A stretch of DNA of 44,192 nt, taken from Thermoanaerobaculia bacterium. Lineage in GTDB: Bacteria; Acidobacteriota; Thermoanaerobaculia; Multivoradales; Multivoraceae. The position numbers and the translations under genes were made by a program. The stretch lies in contig JAJDUI010000032.1 of assembly GCA_022826745.1 (NCBI GenBank), forward strand, positions 1 to 44,192, in the 5' to 3' direction. Positions 17,640 to 25,518 of this stretch are shown in pieces. The stretch's first letter is position 1, and each line of letters begins with the position of its first letter. The notes under the pieces were generated by a model. That model had not been told where the DNA came from. It searched no databases and worked only from the letters and a program-made list of their open reading frames with translations.

Positions 17640-18928
17640 GCTTCCGGCACCACGATGATCGCGGCGCGGCGTTCCGGACCGAGGGCGCGCCGCGCCAGGT
17701 CCTGGACCTGTTCGGCGTCGACCTGGAGCAGGAGTTCGGGCTCGGACCAGGCCCTGGACGGGTCGCCGAAGTAGGTCGCGGCACAGGACAGGCGGTCGGC
17801 GCAGAGGGCCAGATCCTGCCGGCTGTCGTGGTGTGCGAGCAGGAGACTCCGCCGCGCCCGCTCGAGTTCCTCGGCGGTCGGGCCGGCCGAACGGATCGCC
17901 TCCAGATGCTCGAGCGTCGCCTGTTCCAGGGTCTCGGCGTTCGTCAGAGGGTCCGGCTCACGGTTCTGACAGGTGGCGATGATGGCGAAGGTCGCGCAGA
18001 TCTCGGTGGGCAGGATGACCGCCGAAACGGACTGCGCGATCTGGCGGTCGTAGACGAGGTCGCGATGGAGCCGGCTCATCCTCCCGGAGGAGAGGATCAT
18101 CGCCAGCAGCTCGCCGGCGTACCAGTCGTCGCTTCCGTAGCCGGCGAGGCACCAGGCGGAGTAACAGCGCGGCAGTTCGATCGAGTCTTCCAGGATCTCC
18201 CGCGAAGCGCCGTGGGGACCGATCTCGGTCGCCGTCTCGACCGCGGGCGGCGGCGGCAGCGGCCCGGGCGGAATCTCCCCGAAGTAGCGCCGGACCTGCT
18301 CGAGAGCGGCTTCGCAGTCGATGTCGCCGGCCAGGGTGAGGACCGCGTTGTTCGGTCGGTACCAGGTGCGGAAGAAGTCCTCCACGCTGTCGAGGTTGGC
18401 GGCCTCCAGATCGTCCATGTAGCCGATCACCGGCCAGGCGTACGGGTGACTGGCGCCGTTCGGACGCCGGTAGAGGAGTTCGCTCAGACGTTCCCCGGCC
18501 AGGCCGTACGGCTGGTTGTTGACGCGCTGCAGGCGCTCGTTCATGACCACCGATCGCTGGTTCTCGAACTTCTCCTCGGTGAGGGCCTCGAGCAGGAAGC
18601 CCATGCGGTCGGATTCGAGCCAGAGGCCGAGCTCCAGGTGATTCGCGGGCAGGGTCTCGTAGTAGTTCGTGCGGTCGTACCAGGTCGAGCCGTTGGCGAC
18701 GCCGCCGACTTTCTGGATGTGCTCGAAGTGGCCGTTCTCCGACACGTTCGCCGATCCCTGGAACAGCATGTGCTCGAACAGGTGCGCAAGGCCGGTACGG
18801 CCCGTCTCCTCGTTCTTCGAGCCGACGTGGTACCAGACGTTCACGGCGGCCAGGGGCAGCCGCGGGTCTTCGTGGAGAACGACCCGCATGCCGTTCGGGA
18901 GTTCGTGTTGCTCCAGGTGCTCCGGCAT
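17636..18928 (-). CDS. M16 family zinc peptidase (catalytic subunit)
   Basis: 430 residues from ATG 18928. The inverted zinc motif is visible as H49-L-F-E52-H53, with the third ligand probably Glu131 in VVMNERLQ, giving the HxxEH...E arrangement. VNVWYHVGSKNEETGRTGLAHLFEHMLFQGS is the pitrilysin/processing-peptidase signature. GGVANGSTWYDRTNYYETLP also fits. The enzyme probably cleaves short peptides in a clamshell chamber together with the adjacent M16 partner. No signal peptide is obvious. The start has no Shine-Dalgarno but has a -10-like TACACT nine bases upstream, so a leaderless mRNA is possible. Confidence 0.93.
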   Translation of the reverse strand: MPEHLEQHELPNGMRVVLHEDPRLPLAAVNVWYHVGSKNEETGRTGLAHLFEHMLFQGSANVSENGHFEHIQKVGGVANGSTWYDRTNYYETLPANHLELGLWLESDRMGFLLEALTEEKFENQRSVVMNERLQRVNNQPYGLAGERLSELLYRRPNGASHPYAWPVIGYMDDLEAANLDSVEDFFRTWYRPNNAVLTLAGDIDCEAALEQVRRYFGEIPPGPLPPPPAVETATEIGPHGASREILEDSIELPRCYSAWCLAGYGSDDWYAGELLAMILSSGRMSRLHRDLVYDRQIAQSVSAVILPTEICATFAIIATCQNREPDPLTNAETLEQATLEHLEAIRSAGPTAEELERARRSLLLAHHDSRQDLALCADRLSCAATYFGDPSRAWSEPELLLQVDAEQVQDLARRALGPERRAAIIVVPEA

Positions 18929-18937
18929 CGGCCGCGT

Positions 18938-18943
18938 AGTGTA
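18938..18943 (-). promoter_or_regulatory. -10-like box of the M16 operon (leaderless type)
   Basis: On the minus strand TACACT is followed by nine bases (ACGCGGCCG) and the ATG of the M16 peptidase. There is no Shine-Dalgarno in between. No good -35 was found. The arrangement matches those of lexA, nfeD and gatC in this window. Confidence 0.4.
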
Positions 18944-18984
18944 TGCGGCCGGGCCGGTCGACGGCCGGTGATGGGTGGCGCGGT

Positions 18985-19013
18985 TTGTCTTACGCTGGGT
19001 TTGCGTCTAGCAT
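18985..19013 (+). promoter_or_regulatory. lexA promoter (leaderless type)
   Basis: TTGTCT at 18985-18990, a 17-nt spacer and TAGCAT at 19008-19013 form a fair sigma-70-type promoter. The start codon ATG 19022 is only 8 nt after the -10, so transcription would begin at or next to the A of ATG. The spacer holds ACGC-N7-GCGT (18992-19006), a possible operator for LexA itself, but no SOS box of a known class could be recognised. Confidence 0.5.
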
Positions 19014-19021
19014 GAGCGTCC

Positions 19022-19645
19022 ATGGACGACTTCCTGACCGAGCGCCAGAAGCAGGTTCTCGACTTCGTTTGCGAGTTCCACCAGAGGCGGGGCATCGCCC
19101 CCACCCATCTGGAGATCCGCCGCCGGTTCGGTTACCGGTCCTACGGCACCGTCCACAAGCACCTGAAGCTCCTGAGGCAGAAGGGGTACCTGCGCGGCGG
19201 CTGGAATCAGAAGCGCGGCCTGGAGCTGACGGAGAAGACGCTGCGCGGCCGGCGTCCGGCCGCGAACGCCGTGCCCTTCCACGGCCGGATCGCCGCCGGC
19301 AGACCGATCGAGGCGGTGCCGGGCGTCGACGACCTGCCGGTTCCCGAGCACCTGCTCGAGCACGGCCCGGCCGGACGGCGCTACGTCCTCGAGGTGGAGG
19401 GGGACTCGATGATCGACGACGGCATCTGCGACGGCGACCTGGTGGTGATCGCCGAGCGGGACCGGGCCCGGTCCGGGCAGGTGGTTGTCGCCCTGGTTGA
19501 CGACGAGGCGACGCTCAAGCGCTACTTCCCCGAAGGCTACTCGATCCGGCTGCAGCCGGCGAACCGGGAGATGGAGCCGCTCTACGTCGCCGCGGACCGA
19601 CTCCGCATCCAGGGGATCGTGGTCGGGCTGATGCGCCGCTACTGA
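19022..19645 (+). CDS. lexA: LexA SOS-response repressor
   Basis: 207 residues. LexA represses DNA-damage genes until RecA filaments trigger self-cleavage. The N-terminal winged helix is visible (TERQKQVLDFVCEFHQRRG, then APTHLEIRRRFGYRSYGTVHKHLKLLRQKGYL). The scissile bond is Ala92-Gly93 in GRIAAGRP; the catalytic pair is Ser129 (EGDSM) and Lys166 (ATLKRYF). An in-frame TGA nine bases upstream fixes the start at ATG 19022, and no Shine-Dalgarno is present. A promoter whose -10 ends 8 nt before the ATG suggests a leaderless message. recN, a typical SOS gene, lies at the other end of the window. Confidence 0.96.
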   Translation: MDDFLTERQKQVLDFVCEFHQRRGIAPTHLEIRRRFGYRSYGTVHKHLKLLRQKGYLRGGWNQKRGLELTEKTLRGRRPAANAVPFHGRIAAGRPIEAVPGVDDLPVPEHLLEHGPAGRRYVLEVEGDSMIDDGICDGDLVVIAERDRARSGQVVVALVDDEATLKRYFPEGYSIRLQPANREMEPLYVAADRLRIQGIVVGLMRRY

Positions 19646-19651
19646 CCGTCT

Positions 19652-19671
19652 CCGCCGCTAGCTACCGGCGG
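19652..19671. terminator. Hairpin between convergent lexA and amidase genes
   Basis: CCGCCG (19652-19657), an 8-nt loop and CGGCGG (19666-19671) form a perfect 6-bp GC stem in the 12-nt gap between the two stop codons, reaching into the end of the amidase gene. It has no T tract. It may slow or end transcription from both sides, but this is only a structural guess. Confidence 0.3.
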
Positions 19672-21448
19672 TGACGCTCCGCTCCACGCCCGCGCTCGGC
19701 ACGCCGTAGTAGGACAGGATGCCGTTCACGATCGCCCCGGCGACCCGTTGCCGGTAGGCGCGGGTCTTCATCAGGCGGCGGTCCCGATCGTTGCTCAGGT
19801 TGCCGACCTCGAGGAGGATCTTGGCCGGTATCCGGTTGAAGCGGAGTTGCGCCGGCACGTAGACGCGGCGTCCGCGCCAGATCCGGTCGCGGATCGGGTT
19901 GTTGTGATGAACGCCCAGGTCGGCGCGGCGGAAGCTGTCGAGCAGGTGCTCGGCAAGGTCGCGCGACAGGCCCTTGCTGGTCGTTCGCTCGGTTCGGGTG
20001 AAGGAGACGCGGGGTTCGGCCCGGACTTCGCGGCGGGCGTTGTACACGCTGCCCGACTTGCCGTAGTTGTTCGTGATGCCGACCAGACCGGGAATGTAGA
20101 CCATGGCGCCGTGCAGCGACGGGTGCAGCGAATCCGCGTGAATCGAGATGAAGATGACCTGACGCGGTTCGGCGCCGGCCCTGCGTTGCTGCCGGTAGAT
20201 CGAGTTCGACAGGTACCACCGGAAGTTCGTCGCCACCGCCGCGTTGTCGATGCGGTAGGGGGGGTCCGTGAGCACGACGTGTCCGCGGGAACGCGGCAAC
20301 ACGTCGGAGTCCTGGATCCGGAACGTTGCGCCTTCCCGCGTGGTCGGCACGACGGTGGCGGCAGTGCGGCTCTCCAGCAGCCGCTTCGTGCGCAGCATGA
20401 TGTCGTAGACGTACACGCTTTCCCACAGCCCGCCGACCGGCGCTCCGGTGTCGCGGCCGCCGTGGCCGGCGTCGAGGACCACCGTGACCCCGTCGAGATC
20501 GAGGGCCATCAGCTCGTTCTCGATCTGCCGGGAGGCGGAGCGCTGCTCTTCCCACTCCTGGCGGCGCGGATGATCGGGTGGCAGGTAGCGGGCCGAGAGC
20601 AGGTCGAGCGGGATCCTGACCTCGTAGCCGACCGGCAGGTCGCGGACATCGCGGATCGCGTTGCGTTTCCTGATCCGCTCGGCCAGTTCGTTCACGTCGT
20701 TGGCTAGCAGCCGGCCGGTGAAGCGCATGACGACGCTGGAGTAGAGGGCCTCGCCGGCCTTCAGGCGGTAGCTGGCGTAGTCGCCCTGCCCGTCCGAGCC
20801 GTAGCGGGCGAAGGGCCCATCGCCGACGGAGGAACCGGCTCCGGAGTCCGTCGCCGCGACCACCTGACGGGTCGCGGCGGCGGGCAGCATGCCGGCGTAG
20901 GGCTTCGAGAGCATGTTGCGCGGGATGAGAATGACCTGACCGGGCCGGATGACGTTGCTGGTCAGGCTGTTTGCCCGCCGCAGTGCGCCGTGGTTCTCGC
21001 CGGAGCCGGTGAACCACTCCGCGATGCTCCACAGGCTCTCCGACCTGGCGCCGCGTGAGGAGGAGGCGACACGGTGCCGCCAACCGTCGGCGGTGGCCTG
21101 GTCCCTCGGCAGCAGGGCGCGAATGACGGCCTGCTGGTGTCGCGCGGGCAGCAGATCGAAGGGCACCTTGTAGCGCACGCCGCGGCGGAGCCGCTGGACG
21201 CCGCCGTTCGCCCGGCTCACGGCGGAGGCGTGCCGGGAGCTGCCGCAGAGCCGCTCGGCGAATGCCAGCAGGCCTTCGTTCCGCTGTGGCTTCGCCTCGA
21301 TGTGGATTCTGCCGGACGAGGCCAGCACGGCGACCGGGCTCGGCGATCCGATCTCCGGCACGGCCATGCGCCGGGTGGCGGCATCGCTCGCGGCGGGCAG
21401 GAGCGCGGCGAGGGCGGCGGCGGCGAGGAGGGAGGCGCGGACGCTCAT
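19658..21448 (-). CDS. N-acetylmuramoyl-L-alanine amidase with LysM-like repeats
   Basis: 596 residues from ATG 21448, which overlaps the gatA stop as ATGA; seven upstream residues are excluded. The N-terminus MSVRASLLAAAALAALLPAASDAA is a signal peptide, so the protein is exported. Three LysM-like peptidoglycan-binding segments follow (near residues 60-100, 140-185 and 230-290; the second reads IAEWFTG...VIRPGQVILIP). The catalytic amidase_3 domain has VVLDAGHGGRDTGAP (zinc His), WESV (Glu), FISIHADS (His) and the catalytic Glu in KILLEVGNLSND. It cleaves the bond between MurNAc and L-Ala during cell separation or wall turnover. Coupling to gatA looks fortuitous in function. Confidence 0.92.
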   Translation of the reverse strand: MSVRASLLAAAALAALLPAASDAATRRMAVPEIGSPSPVAVLASSGRIHIEAKPQRNEGLLAFAERLCGSSRHASAVSRANGGVQRLRRGVRYKVPFDLLPARHQQAVIRALLPRDQATADGWRHRVASSSRGARSESLWSIAEWFTGSGENHGALRRANSLTSNVIRPGQVILIPRNMLSKPYAGMLPAAATRQVVAATDSGAGSSVGDGPFARYGSDGQGDYASYRLKAGEALYSSVVMRFTGRLLANDVNELAERIRKRNAIRDVRDLPVGYEVRIPLDLLSARYLPPDHPRRQEWEEQRSASRQIENELMALDLDGVTVVLDAGHGGRDTGAPVGGLWESVYVYDIMLRTKRLLESRTAATVVPTTREGATFRIQDSDVLPRSRGHVVLTDPPYRIDNAAVATNFRWYLSNSIYRQQRRAGAEPRQVIFISIHADSLHPSLHGAMVYIPGLVGITNNYGKSGSVYNARREVRAEPRVSFTRTERTTSKGLSRDLAEHLLDSFRRADLGVHHNNPIRDRIWRGRRVYVPAQLRFNRIPAKILLEVGNLSNDRDRRLMKTRAYRQRVAGAIVNGILSYYGVPSAGVERSVTAGS

Positions 21449-22905
21449 GAGACTGCCTCCGGCCGGCACTCGAAACCCGTTTCCCGTTCGAACGCCCGGG
21501 CCGCCCGCAGGGCGGTGCCGTCGGCGAACGGCCGCGCCAGGATCTGGAGCCCGAGGGGGAGTCCCCGGCTGTCGAGGCCGCAGGGGACCGAGATTCCCGG
21601 TATGCCCGCCAGGCTGGTCGGCGTGGTGAACACGTCCGAGAGGTACATCGCCAGCGGATCGTCGACACGTTCGCCGAGCTTGAAGGCGCCGCTCGGGCTG
21701 GTCGGCGTCACCAGCAGCTCGGCCTTGTCGAAAGCCTCGCTGAACTGCTGCCGCAGGGCCCCGGCGATCCGCGCGGCGCGGCCGTAGTACGCGTCGTAGT
21801 AGCCCGAGGACAGGGCGAAGGTCCCGAGGATGATCCGGCGCTTGACCTCGGCGCCGAAACCCTCGCTTCGACTGCCGGTGTACATCTCGGCGAGCGACCG
21901 GGCGCCGGCGGCGCGGTGGCCGTAGCGGCTGCCGTCGAACCGGGCGAGATTCGCGCTGGCCTCGCTGTTGGCGAGCACGTAGTAGGTGGCGACTGCGGCT
22001 TCGACCAGTGGGACGCTGACCTCGACCAGCTCCGCGCCGCAGCGTGCGAGCGTTTCGAGCGCCTGTTCGAAGCCGCGTGCCGCGTCACTCTCCAGCGCCG
22101 AGGTGCCGACCTCGCGGATGGTGCCGACCTTCACTCCCTCGATGCCGTCCTCGATTCGTTCCAGGAAGTCACAGGCGGGCTCTTCGCTGCAGGTGGAGTC
22201 CCGCGGGTCGGGGCCGGCGATGGCGCCGAGCGCAAGGGCCGCGTCCCGCACGTTCCGGGCGAGCGGTCCGATCTGGTCCAGCGAGGAGGCGAAAGCGACG
22301 AGACCGTAACGCGATACCCGGCCGTAGGTCGGCTTGACGCCGACCACGCCGCAGAAGGCGGCCGGTTGCCGGATCGAGCCGCCGGTGTCCGAGCCCAGGG
22401 CGAGGGGCGCCTCGGCCGCCGCCACCGCCGCCGCCGAGCCGCCGCTCGAACCGCCGGGCGCCATGGCCGGGTTCCAGGGATTGCGCGTCGTGGCCAGGGC
22501 CGAGTTTTCGCACGACGAACCCATGGCGAACTCGTCCATGTTCACCCGACCGACCGGCACGGCGCCGGCTGCCACGAGACGCTCGACGGCGCCGGCCGTG
22601 TAGGGCGCGCGGTAACCGGCCAGGATGCGCGAGCCGCAGTTCAGTTCGTGCCCTGCCAGGGACATGTTGTCCTTCAGTGCCGTCGGCACGCCGGCGAGCG
22701 GACCGAGCGGCAGCCCTTCGTCCCGCCGCCGGTCGATATCGGCGGCCCGCTCGGCCGCTTCATCCCGCCAGAGTTCGAGAAAGGCGCCAACGGAGGCGTC
22801 GACCTCGTCGATGCGGGCGAACGCTGCCTCGACGGCGTCGACGGCATTCCGTTCACCCGAACGGATCGCGGCTGCCAGCCCCTCCGCGGTCATCGCCTGC
22901 ATCAC
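21445..22905 (-). CDS. gatA: Asp/Glu-tRNA amidotransferase subunit A
   Basis: 486 residues. GTG 22905 overlaps the gatC stop; ATG 22902 and ATG 22893 are alternatives. GatA is the glutaminase of the GatCAB complex that converts Asp-tRNA(Asn) and/or Glu-tRNA(Gln). The amidase-signature triad is visible as Lys78 (TALKDN), Ser153 in APGGSSGGSA and Ser177 in SDTGGSIRQPA. GVVGVKPTYGRVSRYGLVAFASSLDQIGP, a GatA hallmark, follows. gatB is not in the window. Confidence 0.95.
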   Translation of the reverse strand: MMQAMTAEGLAAAIRSGERNAVDAVEAAFARIDEVDASVGAFLELWRDEAAERAADIDRRRDEGLPLGPLAGVPTALKDNMSLAGHELNCGSRILAGYRAPYTAGAVERLVAAGAVPVGRVNMDEFAMGSSCENSALATTRNPWNPAMAPGGSSGGSAAAVAAAEAPLALGSDTGGSIRQPAAFCGVVGVKPTYGRVSRYGLVAFASSLDQIGPLARNVRDAALALGAIAGPDPRDSTCSEEPACDFLERIEDGIEGVKVGTIREVGTSALESDAARGFEQALETLARCGAELVEVSVPLVEAAVATYYVLANSEASANLARFDGSRYGHRAAGARSLAEMYTGSRSEGFGAEVKRRIILGTFALSSGYYDAYYGRAARIAGALRQQFSEAFDKAELLVTPTSPSGAFKLGERVDDPLAMYLSDVFTTPTSLAGIPGISVPCGLDSRGLPLGLQILARPFADGTALRAARAFERETGFECRPEAVS

Positions 22906-23219
22906 TCTTCGCCGCCCGGCGTCGCCTTGACCTGCGGTACGAGCAGAAAGCGGTCGAGGGACGCGGGCGCGTTGTCGAGGAACTGGTCGAGAAGCGCACC
23001 GTCTGCCGCACTTGCGGGCCGGGGCAGGTCGCTGTCCGCCGTGTCACTGGCCGCATGGGTGTCATCCTGGGAGGCCGTGCCGCCATCGAACTCCCGGAGC
23101 TGATCGATGTAGTCGACGATCTCGGAGAGCTGACTCGCGAACGTCGTTTCTTCGCGGGCAGAGATCCGCAGTCTGGCCAGTTCGGCAATCCGCCGAACCT
23201 CTTCGACGCCTAGAGACAC
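22902..23219 (-). CDS. gatC: Asp/Glu-tRNA amidotransferase subunit C
   Basis: 105 residues from GTG 23219. GatC is a small belt-like subunit that stabilises GatA on GatB. The N-terminal MSLGVEEVRRIAELARLRISAREETTFASQLSEIVDYIDQLREFD matches the family (V..lA.LARL.l...E...........i..yv..L...D). The C-terminal part is longer and less conserved than in many GatC. It lacks a Shine-Dalgarno. TACACT lies nine bases before the GTG, and two small hairpins cover the same region. Confidence 0.92.
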   Translation of the reverse strand: MSLGVEEVRRIAELARLRISAREETTFASQLSEIVDYIDQLREFDGGTASQDDTHAASDTADSDLPRPASAADGALLDQFLDNAPASLDRFLLVPQVKATPGGEE

Positions 23220-23248
23220 TTCGCTATAAGTGTAGCACCTACAGCTAC
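23217..23248 (-). promoter_or_regulatory. gatC start region: -10-like box and two hairpins
   Basis: On the minus strand TACACT (23229-23234) lies nine bases before the gatC GTG. Two adjoining inverted repeats cover the region: CACTT-N6-AAGTG (23217-23232), whose arm contains the start codon, and GTAGC-N7-GCTAC (23232-23248). A leaderless promoter is the simplest reading. If instead the gene is read through from greA, the hairpin could mask the start codon. Confidence 0.3.
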
Positions 23249-23272
23249 TTGGCCGGCCCCGCTTCGGCGGCC

Positions 23273-25348
23273 TTAGGCCGGCTCGACGCTGGTGGCGGGA
23301 ACCGCTTCGATCGTGCGCAGGGTGAAGGTCTCGCCGTCCAGCTCCACCCTCGCTCCCGGCTCCGATCCGAGCAGACGGCCGGCGAGGTCCGACTCGTACG
23401 AGATGATGCCCCGTTCCGGCGCGCTCTCCCAGGGGCCGAGGATGGCCAGGGTGCGCTGTTCGCCGCTTTCCGATTCGAGCATTGCCTGGTTGCCGATGCG
23501 CAGGCGGTCACAGGCCGCGCCCGCGATGTCGATCGGCGTCGAGCGTTGCAGGTCCTGCTGCAGTTGGGTCGCCAGGGCGGTGAGGTATTCGTGGCGCTGC
23601 CGCGCGGACTTGTACTCGAAGTTCTCGCGCAGGTCGCCCATGGCGCGCGCCTCCTCGATCGCCTTGCGATTGGCCGGAATCTCCTCCTCGACCAGTTCCC
23701 TCAGCTTCTCGCGCTGCGCTTCGATCGACGCCGGCAGCGCGTAGAGATCGTCGCTTTCGGTTTCCTGATCGGCCTGAAGGTCGGGGAACTTCAGGTGGAG
23801 AGCTGCCAGCAGCGGTTCCCGGCGGTAGTCCTCGAGCGCTGCGTGACGGATCGCGACCTCCGCCTGGCGGGCCTCGTCGAGGGTCAGTTCCGGAAGGAGC
23901 CTGGGCGCCGTGCCGCCGGAGTCGAACAGGGCCTTGATTCGGGCCCGGAAAGGTGCGAAGGCCTCGTGCCGCAGTGCCTGGATCAGCAGGTTCAGGAGGC
24001 GGCTCTGGCGACCTTGCCGCAGCGCCGGCTCGGAAGCGGCCCGTTCGACCAGCCAGGTAAAGGCCGCGGGGGTGCGGTGAGGCTGGACCTGCGCACGGGC
24101 GGCGCAGCGGCTCAGCGTCTCCGCCTCCAGCACGGCGGCAATCGCGTCGATCGCCTTCGTGTCGGATTCCAGCAGGAAGCGTCGTTCGAGCACGTCGAGC
24201 CAGTCGTCCCTGCAGGCCGGAAGCAACGCGTAGCCCTGTTCACGGGCAGCGCGCTGCTCGACGGAAGCGAAGAACTCGAGTGGGTCCGGCAGGTTCCTCA
24301 GCAGGTCCTCGGCCGGCCAGGAGGGCTCGGCGCCGAAGCGCTCCAGGGCGTAGCGGAGTTCGAAGGCAAGCGCTGGCTGAGCGTCCTTGAGTGCGCGGCT
24401 CAGGCGATCGAGCGCTTCCGCCATCCGCCCGCGGAGTTCCTGCGACTGGTTGGCCGCCCGCCGGAGGAGCCCGACCTTCTGGCGGTTTGGCGCGGCCTGG
24501 AACTCGCGCCACAGCGACTCCTCCGCGTCCGTTGCCTCGAGCCACTGGTAGGTCTGGCGCGGGCCGCCGGAGGACAGCACCTGCGGCTGTTTCCGCGCGC
24601 TGGTCCACCAGCTCGACCACCGGCGCTCGGGGATGATGCCGACGACGATCACCTTGACTTCGGCGCCGGTCAGCGGCCGGTCGTAGCTCTTGAGCGTTCG
24701 TTCGAGCAGCTCCGTGGGCTTGAGTCCCTCGAGCTGCTCCGGTTCCTCCAGCTTCTGGCGGAGCACGTGTCCTTCGGGCAGCAGTCTGAGCATCTTGCCG
24801 GCTGCCCGGAATCCGACCGACACTCCCTTCACCTTCTCCAGGTCCACCTTGAAGACGTGGAGCGGCATGTTGACATCGGCAATTCGGCCGACGCCGCGGC
24901 CCTCCATCTCCACGATGTCGCCAGGCCGAAACGCCAGCAGGTTGCGGAGCCGGTCCACCTTGTCCCAGAGCTTGTCCGCGTGCTGCCGTCCCTGATCGAG
25001 ATGGAGATCCTGGAGCAGGTCGGTCAGGTCGGGTTCGCGGTCGCGGTAGAGCTCGTGCAGAGTGTCGAGAACGGTGTCGTAGACCTGTCCGCTGCGCACG
25101 AAGTAGTGTGCGGCGCCGCGGACGAGATCCAGTCGCGCGGCCCACATGCCGCGTTCCCGCAGCTGGTCGTCGAGGAGCTCGAGGAGCGTTCCCACACGAT
25201 CCTCTTCACCCAGCCTGACGAGGCCCTTGGTGACGGCGAGGAACTGGTCGATGTCGAGATCGCCTTCGATCGCGCCCAGCCAGTCCGCTTCTACTGCGTC
25301 GATGTCACCGCGCGCGAGACTGTCTTGAGTGCTTTGCGGGATCCTCAT
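23273..25348 (-). CDS. greA: Long GreA-family transcript cleavage factor with ~540-residue N-terminal extension
   Basis: 691 residues, compared with about 158 for normal GreA. The last ~150 residues are GreA: a coiled coil (540-605) with the acidic tip GDLRENFEY at 571-579 (Asp572 and Glu575, matching E. coli D41 and E44) and the FKBP-like domain with LGPWESAPERGIISYESDLAGRLLG (637-661). GreA binds the RNA polymerase secondary channel and rescues backtracked complexes. The first 540 residues are mostly helical and charged, with a beta segment around 140-195 (RPGDIVEMEGRGVGRI) that resembles KOW/CarD-type folds and a tryptophan-rich RRWSSWWTSARK at 242-253. Chlamydial GreA is also about 700 residues, so this is probably the same long type. 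The gene heads the greA-gatC-gatA-amidase series. Confidence 0.88.
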   Translation of the reverse strand: MRIPQSTQDSLARGDIDAVEADWLGAIEGDLDIDQFLAVTKGLVRLGEEDRVGTLLELLDDQLRERGMWAARLDLVRGAAHYFVRSGQVYDTVLDTLHELYRDREPDLTDLLQDLHLDQGRQHADKLWDKVDRLRNLLAFRPGDIVEMEGRGVGRIADVNMPLHVFKVDLEKVKGVSVGFRAAGKMLRLLPEGHVLRQKLEEPEQLEGLKPTELLERTLKSYDRPLTGAEVKVIVVGIIPERRWSSWWTSARKQPQVLSSGGPRQTYQWLEATDAEESLWREFQAAPNRQKVGLLRRAANQSQELRGRMAEALDRLSRALKDAQPALAFELRYALERFGAEPSWPAEDLLRNLPDPLEFFASVEQRAAREQGYALLPACRDDWLDVLERRFLLESDTKAIDAIAAVLEAETLSRCAARAQVQPHRTPAAFTWLVERAASEPALRQGRQSRLLNLLIQALRHEAFAPFRARIKALFDSGGTAPRLLPELTLDEARQAEVAIRHAALEDYRREPLLAALHLKFPDLQADQETESDDLYALPASIEAQREKLRELVEEEIPANRKAIEEARAMGDLRENFEYKSARQRHEYLTALATQLQQDLQRSTPIDIAGAACDRLRIGNQAMLESESGEQRTLAILGPWESAPERGIISYESDLAGRLLGSEPGARVELDGETFTLRTIEAVPATSVEPA

Positions 25349-25474
25349 GCGGTAGCCGGCGCGGCCTGGGCGTCCGTGGAGCGCGCCCGCGGCAACGGTG
25401 CGTCAACAGGGCCGATGATGGTATCAGCCGCGGCAGGTGAGGAGAGGTCCGCAGCCAGTGAGTTCTTCACGGAG

Positions 25475-25480
25475 TACAAT
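25475..25480 (+). promoter_or_regulatory. -10-like box before rodZ
   Basis: TACAAT is one base from the consensus TATAAT and lies 39 nt before the rodZ ATG. No matching -35 could be found 16-18 nt upstream. Between it and rodZ lies a nine-codon frame (ATG 25493, MPRWAEAAK) whose stop overlaps the rodZ ATG as ATGA. Confidence 0.35.
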
Positions 25481-25518
25481 GGCGCGGAGGGTATGCCACG
25501 CTGGGCAGAGGCGGCGAA

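Noticed and set aside
14469..17774. A 1101-codon open frame on the plus strand, antisense to the EF-G-like and M16 genes
   Set aside because: It is the GC-rich shadow of three clear minus-strand genes and its translation is rich in Arg, Gly, Asp and Val with no recognisable domain.
18992..19006. ACGC-N7-GCGT as a LexA operator
   Set aside because: It sits well for autoregulation but matches no known SOS-box class that I can name, and only one copy was seen; kept as a remark and not called.
19652..19671. Rho-independent terminator for lexA
   Set aside because: There is a 6-bp GC stem but no T tract, so it is listed only as a low-confidence hairpin.
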